This document shows positions 33,581-47,769 of a stretch of 64,000 nt of DNA, piece after piece. The notes under the pieces are model-generated. The model was not told where the DNA came from. It did no database searches and saw nothing but the letters and a program-made list of their open reading frames with translations. Origin of the DNA: Unio delphinus. Its lineage: Eukaryota > Mollusca > Bivalvia > Unionida > Unionidae. A program made the position numbers and the translations under genes. Every line of letters starts with the position of its first letter. Within the stretch, counting starts at the first letter, position 1. The stretch lies in the NCBI GenBank assembly GCA_029339505.1, contig JAQISU010000041.1, positions 7,325,001 through 7,389,000 of the forward strand, written 5' to 3'.

Positions 33581-33744
33581 CTAAAGAAATACATACAATA
33601 TAAATGTTAACATGTTTAGCATTTTTTGAAGCAATTACCCAAGACAGGTGATCCCATGAAAATCCACCTGAATGTCACAAAATATGATCCATGAAGAAAA
33701 AAATCCAACCAGCACACAACCTGAATAAATGGGAGGTAATTATG

Positions 33745-33901
<157 letters not shown>

Positions 33902-34639
33902 AATAGCTATGATTATAAAATATTATTCACTAATCCCCAAGTATCTGGGATTGTTTTTTTCCCTACAAAATGACAAAGAAAACAAACCTACAGAAAAGCT
34001 GCTGTTGTGCTTTCAGAACAGATTATCAGTTTGCACATGAAATAATGTCAGTTGCAAAGAAAACAAAGTTAAAAAATGTTTAAGGCTTTTATTGTGTGAT
34101 GTTATTAGTTTGCACATAAGTATTTATCTTTAAACAATGTAGATCTCAACCAACATGTTTTTAAGATTACTTCTGCAACCATTTGTGACTAAACAAACAA
34201 AACAAGAAGAAACACCCCAAAAAAATCTATTCTGATCATTGATATAGAATAAGAGTTTGAATTGAAATAAGAATACAAAATTTTAATAATGCTTTTATAA
34301 ACCAATAATTTTTGCTTTTGCAGGTTGTTGTGGCAATTGCCAGTCCTATGCTTTCTCAAGTTTGAATTTCTCCTCTATAATGCTGTGATAAGATATCATA
34401 TATTATCTTACTGAAAACTCATGCATGGGGTAATCATCAGAGCTTGTATATGTTTCTCTTCTGACAGGTATGAATGCATATTTGTAAATAAATTGACATT
34501 TATCTTACTTTCTGTTCTTCAAAAACAACATAATTGACTTTCATATTATTAAAATAATATATTGCATGAACCCCCCCCCCCCCACACACACACAAATGAA
34601 GATAGAAGGTGTAGATTCAAATAATGTACTACTTAAAAA

Positions 34640-35089
34640 AAAACTGTAGTACATTAAAAACTGCTATGAGCGACTTCTGCTAAGTTTGACCACCTGTCGT
34701 TTCTGACCACAATCATAATGCATGGATCGATTTTATTATATAAACGCTCTGTTATGAGTGACCACCTGCTTCACGCAACCACAATGTTTTGACAAAATAT
34801 GCATTTTGACACTGCTAAGAACGACTGCATTGCAAAAAACAAGGATAAAATCCACCGACCTTTATTTAATCCCTGTAAAAAAAAAAAACGACTGTTCATA
34901 CCATTCTAAATTTTAAAATAAAAACCAGACTACTTATTCCTGCACTTAGCTTGCTTCTCAGATTTATCGTAGGATGCAGCATCCTTATCAAAGACTGTAT
35001 AAAAAGAACAGACACTACTGACCTATTGTTATCAATTGCTACAACGACCACTTGATTAGTAATGATTGTTCTTATAAAAAATAAAACAT

Positions 35090-35090
<1 letters not shown>
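34640..35090 (-). mobile_element. Possible decayed Tigger-like element
   Basis: The left part repeats short units such as TATGAGCGACTTCTGC, TTTGACCACCTGTCG and TATGAGTGACCACCTGC. Near the right is TACAACGACCACTTGATTAG. On the minus strand, 34991-34940 reads DKDAASYDKSEKQAKC, then RNK and a stop, which could be a transposase C-terminus. The GACCACCTG-type ends recall Tigger families of other animals. No clear flanking TA pair was fixed. Confidence 0.35.
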
Positions 35091-37170
<2,080 letters not shown>

Positions 37171-37173
37171 ATC

Positions 37174-37175
<2 letters not shown>

Positions 37176-37221
<46 letters not shown>
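37176..37221. repeat. (TAA)n tract, 3' tail of a LINE
   Basis: About 15 trinucleotide units that, on the minus strand, directly follow the LINE sequence AATAAAGTCTTTACTA. The position fits the simple-repeat tail used by several non-LTR retrotransposon clades. Confidence 0.85.
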
Positions 37222-37222
<1 letters not shown>

Positions 37223-37895
37223 GTAAAGACTTTATTTAGAGAAGGTAACTCAATTAGTTACAGAACTAATCTACCTTGAGGCCTTCTATCTGTTATGTAC
37301 AATATATACAAAACATACAACATGATGTGAAGAGTCTGGCTTGACACTAAATAATTAAGGAATTTTACATTTCAAAGTATCAAGCCTGGAGCACATGCAC
37401 AGACATCTGTAGAAAATATAAACATAAATAAAACATAAAATATCATTCTGCAAAGAAACATTCAGCTTTGAAAATGATGCAAAATTACAGAAAAGTAGGC
37501 AGTATTTTTTTTGGTACTAGCATTGTTCAATTTTCTGAAGATTTCATCCATTTAAGACACTGATTATGACAAGAAGAAATGCTAGGAGTCTGCCTTATGT
37601 CACTGGGAATGTTGTTTCATACTACTGGACCAGTATATCCAAAACTTTTTTTTAAACAATTCCTTCTTGGCTTTGGCATAAATGTAATTTTTTTCTTCTT
37701 ATGGACCTTAAATTTGCAGTACCATCAGCATCTCTTTAGTGAAAGATATTGCTTAGATAACCAGGAATGGCTTTTCTGGATACTTTAGACATCAATTTGG
37801 CTTTTCTAAGAAATATTCTTTCATGTATTGTTAAAACCTTTATATTATTCATTGCATCCTGAAAACTGATCTAGAATTAAATGGTAAGTACTCTT

Positions 37896-38958
37896 TTAGA
37901 GCCTTAAAAATGTCGTTATGTTTGAATTAGAGGTATTACCCCAAATTACATTACAGTAATCCAGATATGGCTGAATATAACTTTTATAAAAGATGACCCT
38001 ATACTGAAAAGGAATGTATGTTTTGATTTTTCTCAGTAGCCAAAGATAAGATTTAACCTTTTTTAAAATGTGTTTAATGTGAATAGACAAAGTAAGATTG
38101 CTATCAAAGAATACACCAAGAATTATATCTTGAGAGGTCATATTAAGGCTCACACTGTCAAATAAAACATGGAGTTTGTCGCTATCTAGTCTTGCTTGTT
38201 TTTGTTGTGTTGTAACTAGTAGGGCTTTTGTCTTTTGTATTTATGATCATACTGTTTTCCTTGCATCATACTTGAAGTCTGTTGAGAGCATCTTGTAAGT
38301 CATTTTCAAGTACTGTTTTGGTTTTACCAATCTCAGACAGTGTAGTATCATCTGCAAAGAGGTCAGTGGAAGAAACTGAAGTTTCAATCTTAAGAGGTAA
38401 ATCATTGATAAATGGAATAAATAACAGAGGTCCAAGGATACAGACTTGTGGTACTCCACAATTAATATTTTTGGTTTCAGAAAGTTGACCATTTAAAGAT
38501 AATAGTTTTCACTGCTTTGATAAATGTATAGTTTATTCAAGTAAAATTTCATGGTCTACAAGATCAAAAGCTTTATGAAAATCAACCATAATAGTGCCTA
38601 CCATTTCTCTTTGATCTAATGCTTTCAGCCATTTATCAATCAAAGATACAAGTGTAGTTTCACAGGAGTATTCTAGCAAAAACCAAAACTGATTATCATG
38701 AATAAGATCATAAGTGTTTAAATAGTTGAGAAAAGAATCATGTACATGTTTTTCAAGTAATATGGAGAGACAGGGAAGGATAGAGATGGGTCTGTAGTTA
38801 TTTACATCATCTTTTGTTCCTGTTTTATGCAATGGTATAACCTTGGCAGTTTTCCATGTTTGTGAAAATTTATTAGACCTAATACTTTCATTACAAATGA
38901 TAGCTATACTCTCTACAATTGCAGGTGCAGCCACTTGTTGTAGCCTTGGTCCAATCAT
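37896..38958 (-). pseudogene. LINE A reverse transcriptase domain
   Basis: The first frame (38958-38533) reads KVIPLHKTGTKDDVNNYRPI and SILPCLSILLEKHV, then GTIMVDFHKAFDLVDHEILL with catalytic Asp in MVDFHKAFD (motif A). After frameshifts, GVPQ(V)SVLGPLLFIPFINDL and FADDTTLSEIG give the catalytic FADD box. The thumb-side block LGVFFDSNLTLSIHIKHILK and YKSYIQPYLDYCNVIWGNTS is on 38153-37896. Multiple breaks make it inactive. Confidence 0.88.
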
Positions 38959-39639
38959 ATCAAGTCCTTAGCTTTATAAATATCCATTTTTTAAATATAT
39001 TTCAAAACAAATTCTGGACTCATTTCAGGAAATTCAAATTTTATATTGTTTTGTAGTTTTTTAGCACAAAAATGTTTGAGTTCCAGATGATCAGATGAAG
39101 TTCTGGGTTCTTTAAGTTTTTCTGCAATTTGAACAAAAAAGTTGTTAAATATATTTGAGATGTCCTCTTACATTTGCCTGCACCTAACCCTGTAAACACT
39201 TTCCAGATACTTTTCGGGTTATTTTGGTTTTCATCCAGCACTTTTTTGTAGTGCGCTTGTTTGGCTTGATGTATCATTTTATGAACTTTATTCCTCCAAA
39301 CTCTATATTCAGTTTGATTTCCTACTGATTTTAGTTGGTCTCTGCTTTATTGCTTATAACATTTCTGGGGAGAACCAGCCTGGTTGATGGTCTTTCTTTA
39401 TCCTGTGTGTTTTTAAAGGGGTATGCTTGTCCACTATACTGATGAACAGATCTGTCCAAGTATCTAAAACATCATCAATATTCTCAAAGATTTGGAGTGT
39501 ATTCCAAGGAATCTGTTTAAGATCTTCTAGGAATTTAACAGTATCAAAGTTTTGAAAGGATCTATAAGTAATGGATTTATGGATATTATTTTTTGTTGAT
39601 TTGCCATTGACTTTATGTGCTAGAAAAATTGCAAAGTGA

Positions 39640-40598
39640 TCACTTATACCAATCTTTGGAACCATTACTTCCAAAACATTTTATTGTATTGGTATAAATA
39701 TGATCTATAAGTGTTTTAGAGGTAGATGTTACTTTGGTGGGTTCATTTACTAGTTGCTCCATACCTAATGAAGCAATAAATTTCATCCAATTCCCTTTTA
39801 TTTGATCATTGTGAAAGTCTCTATTTATATCGCCTTGAATGTAAAATTCTTTCTCTTTATTTGAAATTTTATCTATTTGAAGTTTAAAATATTCACACCA
39901 ATCAGTATGTGATGATGGAGGTCTATGCACAAAACCTACTAAATAGGGCTTAGCTTTTTCTGGAGTGATCTGTAGCCAAATGGATTCTATTTCCTGTATT
40001 TCTAGGTCTTCCCGTCTTTTACAAATAGTACCGGTTTTAACATACACAAGGAGCCCACCACAGCCTGTTTTTCTATCCTTACGATAAGGTTTCTCATAGC
40101 CATTAATAGATAAGAAATTTTCACCCTGATTTTCTGTCAACATTGTTTCCGAGAGTCCAAATATATGGATATTATTATTTGGAGAGGTTTAGAGTAATTT
40201 CACTTGATCAATCTTTCCTTGTTGTTGTTGTTGTTGTTGTTGTTGTAGGGTTTAACGCCATTTTTCAGCACTCGATAGGCTATACATGGTGGCCAGTATT
40301 ATCGGTGGAGGAAGAACCCGGGAAACCCCCCAGAAAGAACCACCAACCCATGAGAAGCTATTGGCAAGCCTTCTCACATAACTACATTAGCCGAATCTTA
40401 GACTCAAACCCACGCAGACAGAGGTGAGATGGCAGTGATCCGTAATGGAGAGCGCTTTAGACCACTCGGCCACTCTGAGGCCCCAATCTTTCCTTGAAAA
40501 CCCTGAATATCTAAATGACCAAATCTATCTAATCAGCTGTGAAACTAGGCTGCCTTTAAACTGAACATAAAAAGTATTGGCTTTGATTGGGCAAGGGT
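39640..40598 (-). pseudogene. LINE A apurinic endonuclease domain
   Basis: Upstream of the SINE the minus strand reads HLDIQGFQGKIDQVKLL. After the SINE it reads PNNNIHIFGLSETMLT, then DRKTGCGGLLVYVKTGTICK, IESIWLQITPEKAKPYLVGF, IQGDINRDFHND, LIDHIYTN and, in the next frame, KIGISDHFAIFLAHK. SETxL, GGLLVYV, GDxNxDF and SDHFAI are the conserved endonuclease/exonuclease/phosphatase-fold motifs, with catalytic Glu in SET and the final Asp-His in SDH. A frameshift occurs near 39660, and an in-frame stop follows VKLL. Confidence 0.85.
40222..40483 (-). mobile_element. tRNA-derived SINE, family A, inserted in LINE A
   Basis: On the minus strand the head is GGGGCCTCAGAGTGGCCGAG (A box TGGCCGAGTGG) and the B-box region GTGGGTTTGAGTCTAAG. 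The body is GTGGTTCTTTCTGGGGGGTT and the 3' part GCGTTAAACCCTACAACAAC, with an (AAC)n tail. Exact target duplications CAATCTTTCCTTG lie at 40209-40221 and 40484-40496. Removing it joins the two pieces of the LINE endonuclease. Confidence 0.92.
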
Positions 40599-40600
40599 TA

Positions 40601-42650
40601 CCGTATTTACCGTATGTTTTCGGACACTGTATGTTTTCGGACACCGTTTTTTTCGGGGGGAAATCATATTTAAATGCCTTGTAAGTTTTCGGACGTTGCT
40701 TCGCTATAATTGTTTCTACAATTTATGTTTTCGGACACAATCTTGGAGGATCTGCTTCGTCATTTTAATGTAAAATTTACAGCGTGTTTGCCGTTAATTT
40801 AACTGATACAAAGTTCGCTTCATTTGGTCGCCAATAATTTAATGCGATCATGAACGTCCATGAACTAATATAATTTAAAATTATTAATCACATGTAATTC
40901 GGGATAGTGACAACACCTGCTGCATTAGTCGGACGGGTTACACGAGCTCTAAAGTGTATATCAACAACGGATTGTCTTGTTAAATCAAGATGTTCCAACG
41001 AAAAGTAACAGATCGGATATAGATTTTTGAAATCATATTGTGATATTTGCTGACCGGTATAAACATTTTGATCGCGTCACAAATATGACAACATACGATG
41101 ATATACGCGTGCTATTTGATTTTGATCAGACTCGTCATCTAGAGCAGCTTTCTTCGTAGGCGGTTGTTTTTGTGATACTTCCTCAGAATCATTAATTCGA
41201 AGTCGCTTCTGTGGACGGCCTACTGGTCTCTTTGGAGACGATTTTGGCAAGGGCGAGTCCCTCCAAGAACTAGGCAGTGCCTCCTCACTTGTTGCATAAC
41301 GTATGATAAACTTATCCATCAAATTTAGTACAGTACTAACAATATTATGTTTCACAACGATAGCTATCCAGTATACCAACTTTTGTATGTAGTGGGTATT
41401 TTATTTATACTTTTTATTTTAATAGTTTGATTCAGCTAACAAAAATATGATTGGTTGTCAGTATAGACATTGTTACACACGAAACCACTTCATACAGGTG
41501 TTACAGTTATGGCTTTGATTAGAAACCATGACCCCTGCTTTATATCATTAAACAATACATCAGAGTCAGTATGGATTAGTAAAATTCATTGGCATTGTCC
41601 AACAAAACAAACCCCTTATCCCTGAGGCATTATATACAAAGGTTTAAACATAATTATTGTTCTACAGGTAATAAACCTCTTGGTAGACGATATATTTGAT
41701 TGTGGGTGCTAAATGTTAGGTACATCGTGTGCTCTTTTAATAAAATCCAGATGGTTGCCTTTTATTTCCGAACACATCTGTCAAAGAAATCCCACCAGTT
41801 ATATTATTAACAATTAACACCCAGACACTTTGAAATCTCTGACATGCATCACTACAATATTCGAGCAGTAGATCGTTTCCAGCCGGCAAGCTTTGCTCAT
41901 TTTAATCTACCCTCGGCTAGGTGAGAAAAAAAAGAAGAGAGAACCACAACAAATGCATCACCTTTATTTAAAACAAATATCACATATTAATCACGCCGAC
42001 TCGTATATTGCAAATTGCTTTTTATTTTTACCCTTCGTAGGCGTACATACAACACTCACCCCATTTGGAGCCTCACACCCTTGGTGCTCTAAGAATAGCC
42101 ATCATACATGTACCGGTGTTTCGACTCTCGATACTAAAATATTTCTGCCCAAAATATCTTAAGAATTATAACTCCAAAATCTTTTTATTTAGTTTGTATT
42201 AATATCTTAATTACACAGAAATAAAGCTTGCGTGCGTTTGTAATGTAGATTTTAATGATCATTAGCAGAAGGTTAAACTGGATTGCAAGATTACTATGTT
42301 AATATGGCGGTTCATTTGGAAAATACGCACACAATCGTGGCTCTAATACATGTATGGCTTTGTTTTCTGGTGGATGGACATGTATCAAATAGACAAAATA
42401 GGCAAGTAATGCCCATTTTTCATTAATTATCCTTTCCATGGTGTTAGACAAAATACTTGTTTTACTTCATGGCAGCACGTTGTCATGTGAGCTAACGGTA
42501 ACTTCGTTACGGACGGGAAGGGGGGGGGGGGCGGCATAATTCTATTTTCACTTGTATGTTTTCGGACACCTAATCAAAGAATTTAATATGTATTCGGACA
42601 ACAAAAAAAGTAATTATTTGTTTCAGTCCGAAAACATACGGTAAATACGG
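40601..42650 (-). mobile_element. 2.05-kb TA-flanked DNA transposon with identical ends
   Basis: TA at 40599 and 42651. The first 25 bases of each end (starting CCGTATTTACCGTATGTTTT) are identical as inverted repeats, and more ATGTTTTCGGACAC units lie inside. The interior holds a 100-codon minus-strand frame at 41077-41379 but no recognisable transposase. Ends of the CCGTATTTACCG type with TA duplication resemble pogo-like elements elsewhere in this window (20517, 55335). Identity of the ends suggests recent activity, by a non-autonomous copy moved in trans. Confidence 0.85.
41077..41379 (-). CDS. Unrecognised 100-residue basic protein inside the 2.05-kb element
   Basis: The protein starts MVYWIAIVVKHNIVSTVLNL, then MDKFIIRYATSEEALPSSWR. 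It continues with a Pro/Lys/Arg-rich part (PKSSPKRPVGRPQKRLRIND; PVGRPQKR resembles an AT-hook) and an acidic end. The second Met (MDKF) is the more natural start. It may be the first exon or N-terminus of a lost transposase. No helix-turn-helix or nuclease motif is visible. Coding is plausible but unproven. Confidence 0.35.
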   Translation of the reverse strand: MVYWIAIVVKHNIVSTVLNLMDKFIIRYATSEEALPSSWRDSPLPKSSPKRPVGRPQKRLRINDSEEVSQKQPPTKKAALDDESDQNQIARVYHRMLSYL

Positions 42651-42652
42651 TA

Positions 42653-44280
42653 CTTTGATCCAGATACTCTCTACCCCATTAAGTCTCTAGAGCAACACGT
42701 CTGTTATATAACAAACAAAATTGTCTACATAGAGAAGAATACTGCCATCCGATGGATTCCCTATCTTTTCTTTCAAAGCTGAACCCCTGTATTTGGAGAT
42801 CCGAATTATAAGTATCCATGAGAAAGGTTTTACATAGACCCAGAATATTTACTATCTAGTTTACTGTAATATTAACTTTATCTCATTCAGTTTAGCGAGG
42901 ATGTACTGATTACATGCACACCTCTTTCAAGGAGGCCAAAGACATTACAATTTTGATCAGAGGATTGATTTTCAGACAAAACTAGTATACAATGTATTGT
43001 TTTTAGACATGACAGATTTCTTTTCATTGCCTTGATTATTTACATAAACACATGAAGAAGACAACATAAAAGATCCATCTGTTGTACCATAAGCATATGT
43101 AGTGGATATATGAGTATGTTCAATATGTGACTGATTTATATACCTACAAGAAGACATTGATATATTTGATACTTGAGAAGCCTTACAAAGAGTGAAATAA
43201 CTTGAACAGTATCACATAGTTGTTTACATGTTAACAAGTTGCACTTTGTACACAAATCAGATAGTGCCTGACACCTTTTTAATGAATTATAATTACTACA
43301 TTGAAAAGTATGCACATATTACAAGGTCTTGTGTTGCTGGAAATGTTTTGCATAGGCTTGTACATCATTGCCTTCTACCTAATGGTATGTGCACAACTTT
43401 ACTTGTGTCCTAGTTTGTTACAAAGATGGCAACGAATGTTTTCCATGCAGATACCGCTGTTACATGACCATGCTCTCCACAATACAAGCAGTTTTCTGAC
43501 TCATTCCTAACCTATTTTATAAGTCTTATGTGTTGGTCTATATTCCTAAGGAGCATGGCAGTACCTGAATTGCAGAACAAAGCCTATTTGGAAATTTTCA
43601 AGCAGCATACTTAGGATATTATTTAGTGGAGTCGTAAGTACATACCTTCTACGTGGTAGACCTGAGATGATTATTTTACAGTGTATATTTGTACCTCATG
43701 ACATACAACAAGCTTTCATAATCATCCTCAATGCCCTTTAAAGACTAGCCATTACTGTAATTATTGCCACCAGTAAGAAGACTTACAGTATGATATGGTG
43801 AAATATCCAATATAGTATTGAAAGTTACACCTCAGGTTTTTGTGCCAGTTTTATATAGTTCTCTTGTTCTTGCCCCTTTGATTATTGATGATCCCATGAA
43901 AAGAGATGAATCTTTAATTTTGTTTCTCATTTTGACAAGTGGGAGATTCAGCTGCATTGCTTGGACATCAGTTGATTTACATGACAAGACTTACTGAGAA
44001 TTTGGAGACTGCTGCATTTAGTAATTGTATTTAATTTAGCTACTTGCTGTGGGTAATTGGAGAATGCCTTTAGAGCAGTTCCTTCTGTACCTGGATTTGA
44101 TGTTGAGTGAGACACATATTGGTCAGTGTTTGCAGTATGTGTTTTAACTAATTTTTGGCTCTGGAACTTTCCGTGATCTTGGTAGGAGGATGATTATAGA
44201 CTATGTTTGCTATGTTCTTCACAAAACCTACCACTGACTGTTAACTTTTCAATTTTTGATTCAGAATCTATGGCTTTTTT
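42653..44280 (-). pseudogene. Possible LINE ORF1 relic with zinc knuckles
   Basis: In line with LINE A beyond the 2.05-kb insertion. On the minus strand, 43499-43400 reads ESENCLYCGEHGHVTAV and, two bases out of frame, CMENIRCHLCNKLGHK, giving two Cys-x2-Cys-x4-His knuckles as in Gag-like ORF1 proteins. Short coding-like pieces (IIISGLPRR; KTHTANTDQYVSHSTSNPGT) lie upstream. Many stops are present. The link to LINE A is by position and orientation only. Confidence 0.4.
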
Positions 44281-44468
44281 TATTACACCAAGTGCAAGAC
44301 AGCCACAACATTTAGTAAAAGAACATTTCTAGAAGAAAAAAAGGTCTGCAAACCCCATTTTTTTCTCAAGAAACAATGACCCTGACCTTTGACCTGCATC
44401 CCAAACTCAACAGGCCTCTTCAATACCTTATGGCTCTTCTTTGGGAAACCTGTAGCAATCAGTGCAAC

Positions 44469-44562
44469 TCTTGGAGGAAGAACCCAGGAAAACACCAGTA
44501 AGAACCACAGACCCAAAGGAAGCCCATTGCTCAAACCCATGTTGACAGATGTCAGATGGCAT
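44469..44562 (-). mobile_element. Degraded SINE family A fragment
   Basis: GGAGGAAGAACCCAGGAAAA and AAGAACCACAGACCCAAAGG match the body of family A (GGAGGAAGAACCCGGGAAA, AAGAACCACCAACCCA). Head and tail are eroded. Confidence 0.6.
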
Positions 44563-44916
44563 CACCAATTCCAAAATTAATACATTTTACTAACTAAATG
44601 TGCAAGCCATCCACAAGTTTAGTAACTGTAGATGGTGGACAACTGTAAGTAATTGTACAGAAACAAAATTGGTAACTGACAGAAGGATGAATCGGCAACA
44701 TTATAACAAAAAAATAGTGTACTTCTGGATCAGCTGGCCTTTAATCACTGGACTGCCTCTGGTAAAAGAAGCCTCTCAAGAAGGGGACCACTCATTTGCA
44801 TTTTTGAGGATAGAATGTAAATCGAGAATAATTAGATGGTTGCAATGCACACAAAAAAGCACATAAAGCGGATGATTTTTCCCAATTCCTATATATTCAA
44901 AAGCTGGCATCTCTAC

Positions 44917-45089
44917 CTGTCAGTGAGAGGGGTGATGACCAATCTGTCTGTACAACCCAAGAACTCGTTCTGGTAGATGAAGTCTACATCTGTTATCTGC
45001 ACTATACACATATCAACATCCTCCTTAAAGTAGAACCTGGCTTGCTTTAACCACTCAAAGTCTGTGGGAGACTTGATGTGCATTTTTGT
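44917..45089 (-). CDS. Dynein heavy chain exon c (linker to AAA1)
   Basis: 57 codons plus two bases, residues 130-187. It starts in phase 0 ([16 protein letters not shown]) and ends inside an Arg codon (AG), completed by the next exon. It contains [21 protein letters not shown], the conserved entry into AAA1 of all axonemal heavy chains. The acceptor is ATTTCAG and the donor GTAGAG. A SINE of family B lies 122 bp beyond its acceptor. Confidence 0.93.
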
Positions 45090-45169
45090 CTGAAATGAAT
45101 TTTAAATAAATTAGCGAAAAAAATATAATGTACTATTTGTACATGATTCAACCAGTATCAACTTAAAAA

Positions 45170-45173
<4 letters not shown>

Positions 45174-45211
<38 letters not shown>
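45174..45211. repeat. (TG)n microsatellite at a SINE 3' end
   Basis: About 19 TG units directly abutting the 3' end of the family B SINE. Confidence 0.93.
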
Positions 45212-45212
<1 letters not shown>

Positions 45213-45514
45213 TTAGGATTTTTAATGTAGCTTTAACAATTTTTCAGTCATATCGCTATGAAGTTGGCAGCGTGACAGTTTATAGTGAAGTCCAGCACTA
45301 GAACATCAGGCCACATGCATATAGCATGATATATCACATGATCTGACACCAGGCTGACCAGTCCTAACACTAACCTCTTAAAGCTGAGCACCTAGTAAAG
45401 CAGCTGTTAGTACCGTTTTTGTAAGTCTTTGGTATGACTCATCTCGAGTTCAAAACCCATGACCTCCTGCTTCCAATGTGGATGCTCTTACCACTAGGCC
45501 ACTGGAGCAGTTTA
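45212..45514 (-). mobile_element. tRNA-derived SINE, family B
   Basis: On the minus strand it reads CTCCAGTGGCCTAGTGGTAA (A box kept), then CATGGGTTTTGAACTCGAG (B box degraded). CTTTAAGAGGTTAGTGTTAG, CAGCCTGGTGTCAGATCATG and a 3' part ending AAGCTACATTAAAAATCCTA follow, then the TG/CA run. It is close to the copy at 1069. No clear target duplication was found. Confidence 0.85.
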
Positions 45515-45792
45515 ACATTGTATATTACTATGAAAAGTCTACCTTTTTTGCATTGTTATTTTTCATTTTATATTTTATCAACAATTCCACAAAATTACAT
45601 ATACTGTCGTCGTCTGAATCAAATATATCACAACAATACATTCTAATATAATGTTCTAATCACTCAATTAACTAATGTGGCTGCCAAGAGCTTGCAAACT
45701 AAAATGCTCCCATATGAATAATACATTGAAAGGATGAGATTTGTACTTCACATTCATAATGAAAACAGGAGCTATAAGTGACTGATGCATTC

Positions 45793-45985
45793 TGTATTTA
45801 ACACCATCTTTTAGCAAACAATAGGTTATACTAGGTGGTGAGTATAAATGGTTGAGGAAAAACCAAAGTCCTAGAATGCAACATTGACCCACAGGAAGCT
45901 AGTGGTAAGCCTACTCATATACCCACACAGGCAGTGCCCAAAACACAAACACTCAAGGACAGAGTGCTAGCAGTGATGGGTGCCT
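45793..45985 (-). mobile_element. Degraded SINE family A copy
   Basis: TTTAACACCATCTTTTAGCA, AATAGGTTATACTAGGTGGT and CCACAGGAAGCTAGTGGTAA align in order with TTTAACGCCATTTTTCAGCA, ATAGGCTATACATGGTGGCC and CCCATGAGAAGCTATTGGCA of family A. The promoter boxes are unrecognisable. Confidence 0.7.
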
Positions 45986-47098
45986 TGTAAATGTTATCAC
46001 TCTGTACAAACTGCTAAACAGGAAAACGTCTGTTGGACAGAGTTTGGAGATGGATGTTCAGGACAGGGCTGAGAAAATTTAGGATATTTTTCATCCACTT
46101 GTGGTTTCAGAAAATTCACTTGTCCCACCTCTCTTTTCACCTGTCCTAAAAATATATTACTTTTTAAGATATGATAAAATGTACGCATTTTAATTCATCA
46201 AAAGAACAGACTAATGGACAAAATACTTATTTCTTCAAAGAATTTAATATTTCCAAATATATTTTGATTTTGTATATTTTGTTACATCATAGATTTGCAG
46301 TTTTCCACCATCCATATATCTTGCATGCACTATTTATTACTCCAATATGGTAGTACACTGTTCCCTCGATAACTCGCGCCCTGATAACTCGTGAACCCGC
46401 TTATAACATGGTGTCCAGCGTAGATCCTGGTTTTTTTTAAAGAAAATATTTTTTAAAAATGAAGAAAATCGTGATCAGAACTGGTGAATGAAACCTTGAT
46501 ATATCGCCTGTTTTATCGTCGAAAATAACGGTTAGTGCCGGAAAAGTTAGAATCAACATCGTGAAATTTTCAGGTTTTAATTAGGAATCACATTATTTGT
46601 TAGATTTTATCGGAAAAAATATTTTCTCAGTTCACTGTAAAGAATAATACTGTATATGTATAGGGGAAATTAGTGTTTTAATCTTTTCATTGTGTTGCAG
46701 TGTAAGCAGTATAATCGTTGCATGTTCTCTTCTATTCAAACATGAAAAGAGTCAATTGACCATCACATCGATGCCCGCGAGCAAATCTGTGAGAACCTAA
46801 TTAACTGCCCGCTGCGTTTTGATCGACAACTTGAGGAAGTGTTTGTTGCATTGTAAAAATCAATTAAAATAGACCTGCTTTGTTTTATAAGGCGGTCTTT
46901 TGTATCAAATCAGGTAAAAGACGTACAATACAAAAGTTCAAAGGAATGCAAATCCTACATTCATAAACTCTTGTGGTCAATATCGTGTCTCAACATCAAT
47001 CAAATTAGTTGGACCAATCGAACATGGTTTCAAATAGTATGTACTTATTGTCATTAAAGTATATATTAATCAGTAATTTATCCTAATCATTTGTAAAT

Positions 47099-47665
47099 GT
47101 GATCATGGAGAGCAAGGGAATCAAGCGAAAGGCGTACTCAGTGAATGAAAAGCTTACTGTCATAGAAAGGGTTCGTAATGGTGAATCAAGATCAAAAGTT
47201 TGTAGTGAACTTAAACTTGCCGAGTCAACACTCAGAGGTTGGCTCAAGGATGAGCAGAAATTTTGTGATTATTTGCATGAAGTTGATTCTGATGATGGAT
47301 TTAAATGGAAACGGGCACGCACTGCAAACAACACAGAATTAGATGATACTGTGTACACCTGGTTCACACAACAACGTGAACAAAGTGTTCAGATTTCGGG
47401 AACAATTCTCAAGGTCCAGACAGAGAAAATGGCAAAAACTATGGATACTGAATCAGATTTCATGGCAAGGCATGGATGGCTTTGGAGATTCCAGCGCCGA
47501 CATGGTATAAAACAAAATTCTTTGTTGGGAGAGATACGCTCAGCAAATCAGGAGGCCGCATCTAGTTATCCCAACCAACTCCGAGAGATACTGACCCGTG
47601 ATGGATATACAGACGACCAAGTTTATAATTGTGATGAGGCTGGTCTATGCTATTGGATGATTTAA
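47099..47665 (+). pseudogene. Tigger/Jerky-type transposase, truncated after the first DDE motif
   Basis: The first 188 residues are open. Starting at Met (MESKGIKRKAYSVNEKLTVI), there is a CENP-B N-terminal helix-turn-helix at about residues 8-55 (ERVRNGESRSKVCSELKLAE, STLRGWLKDE). The Tc5-type second helix-turn-helix is at about 75-150 (TVYTWFTQQR, FMARHGWLWRFQRRHGIKQN). The beginning of the nuclease domain is VYNCDEAGLCYW, with the first catalytic Asp. It then stops. An intact relative would continue for about 300 more residues. DNA binding may be intact, so the product could act as a repressor of related elements, but no expression evidence exists. Confidence 0.88.
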
Positions 47666-47769
47666 ATATTTTTATATATATATTTCTTTTTTACATGTCT
47701 GACGTTTAGACCCATTAAATTCATGGTTGGTAATAATTTATCTTTGTAATTTTTCTTTTTACATTTTAC

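Larger units (their letters stand above)
37222..40598 (-). mobile_element. Non-LTR retrotransposon (LINE A), decayed
   Basis: On the minus strand, in order: an endonuclease domain (about 40598-39640, interrupted by a SINE), a linker region (39674-39041), reverse transcriptase (38958-37896), a 3' untranslated region and a (TAA)n tail. The endonuclease shows NNNIHIFGLSETMLTENQGE and IQGDINRDFHND. The RT shows WKTAKVIPLHKTGTKDDVNN, YRPISILPCLSILLEKHV, FHKAFDLVDHEILL and FADDTTLSEIG. Several frameshifts and stops break the frame. The motif set places it broadly with CR1/L2/Rex-like LINEs; the clade is not certain. Confidence 0.88.

Noticed and set aside
42972..43157. 61-codon minus-strand frame, Ser/Tyr/Asn-rich
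   Set aside because: No motif. If coding at all it belongs to the doubtful LINE ORF1 relic.
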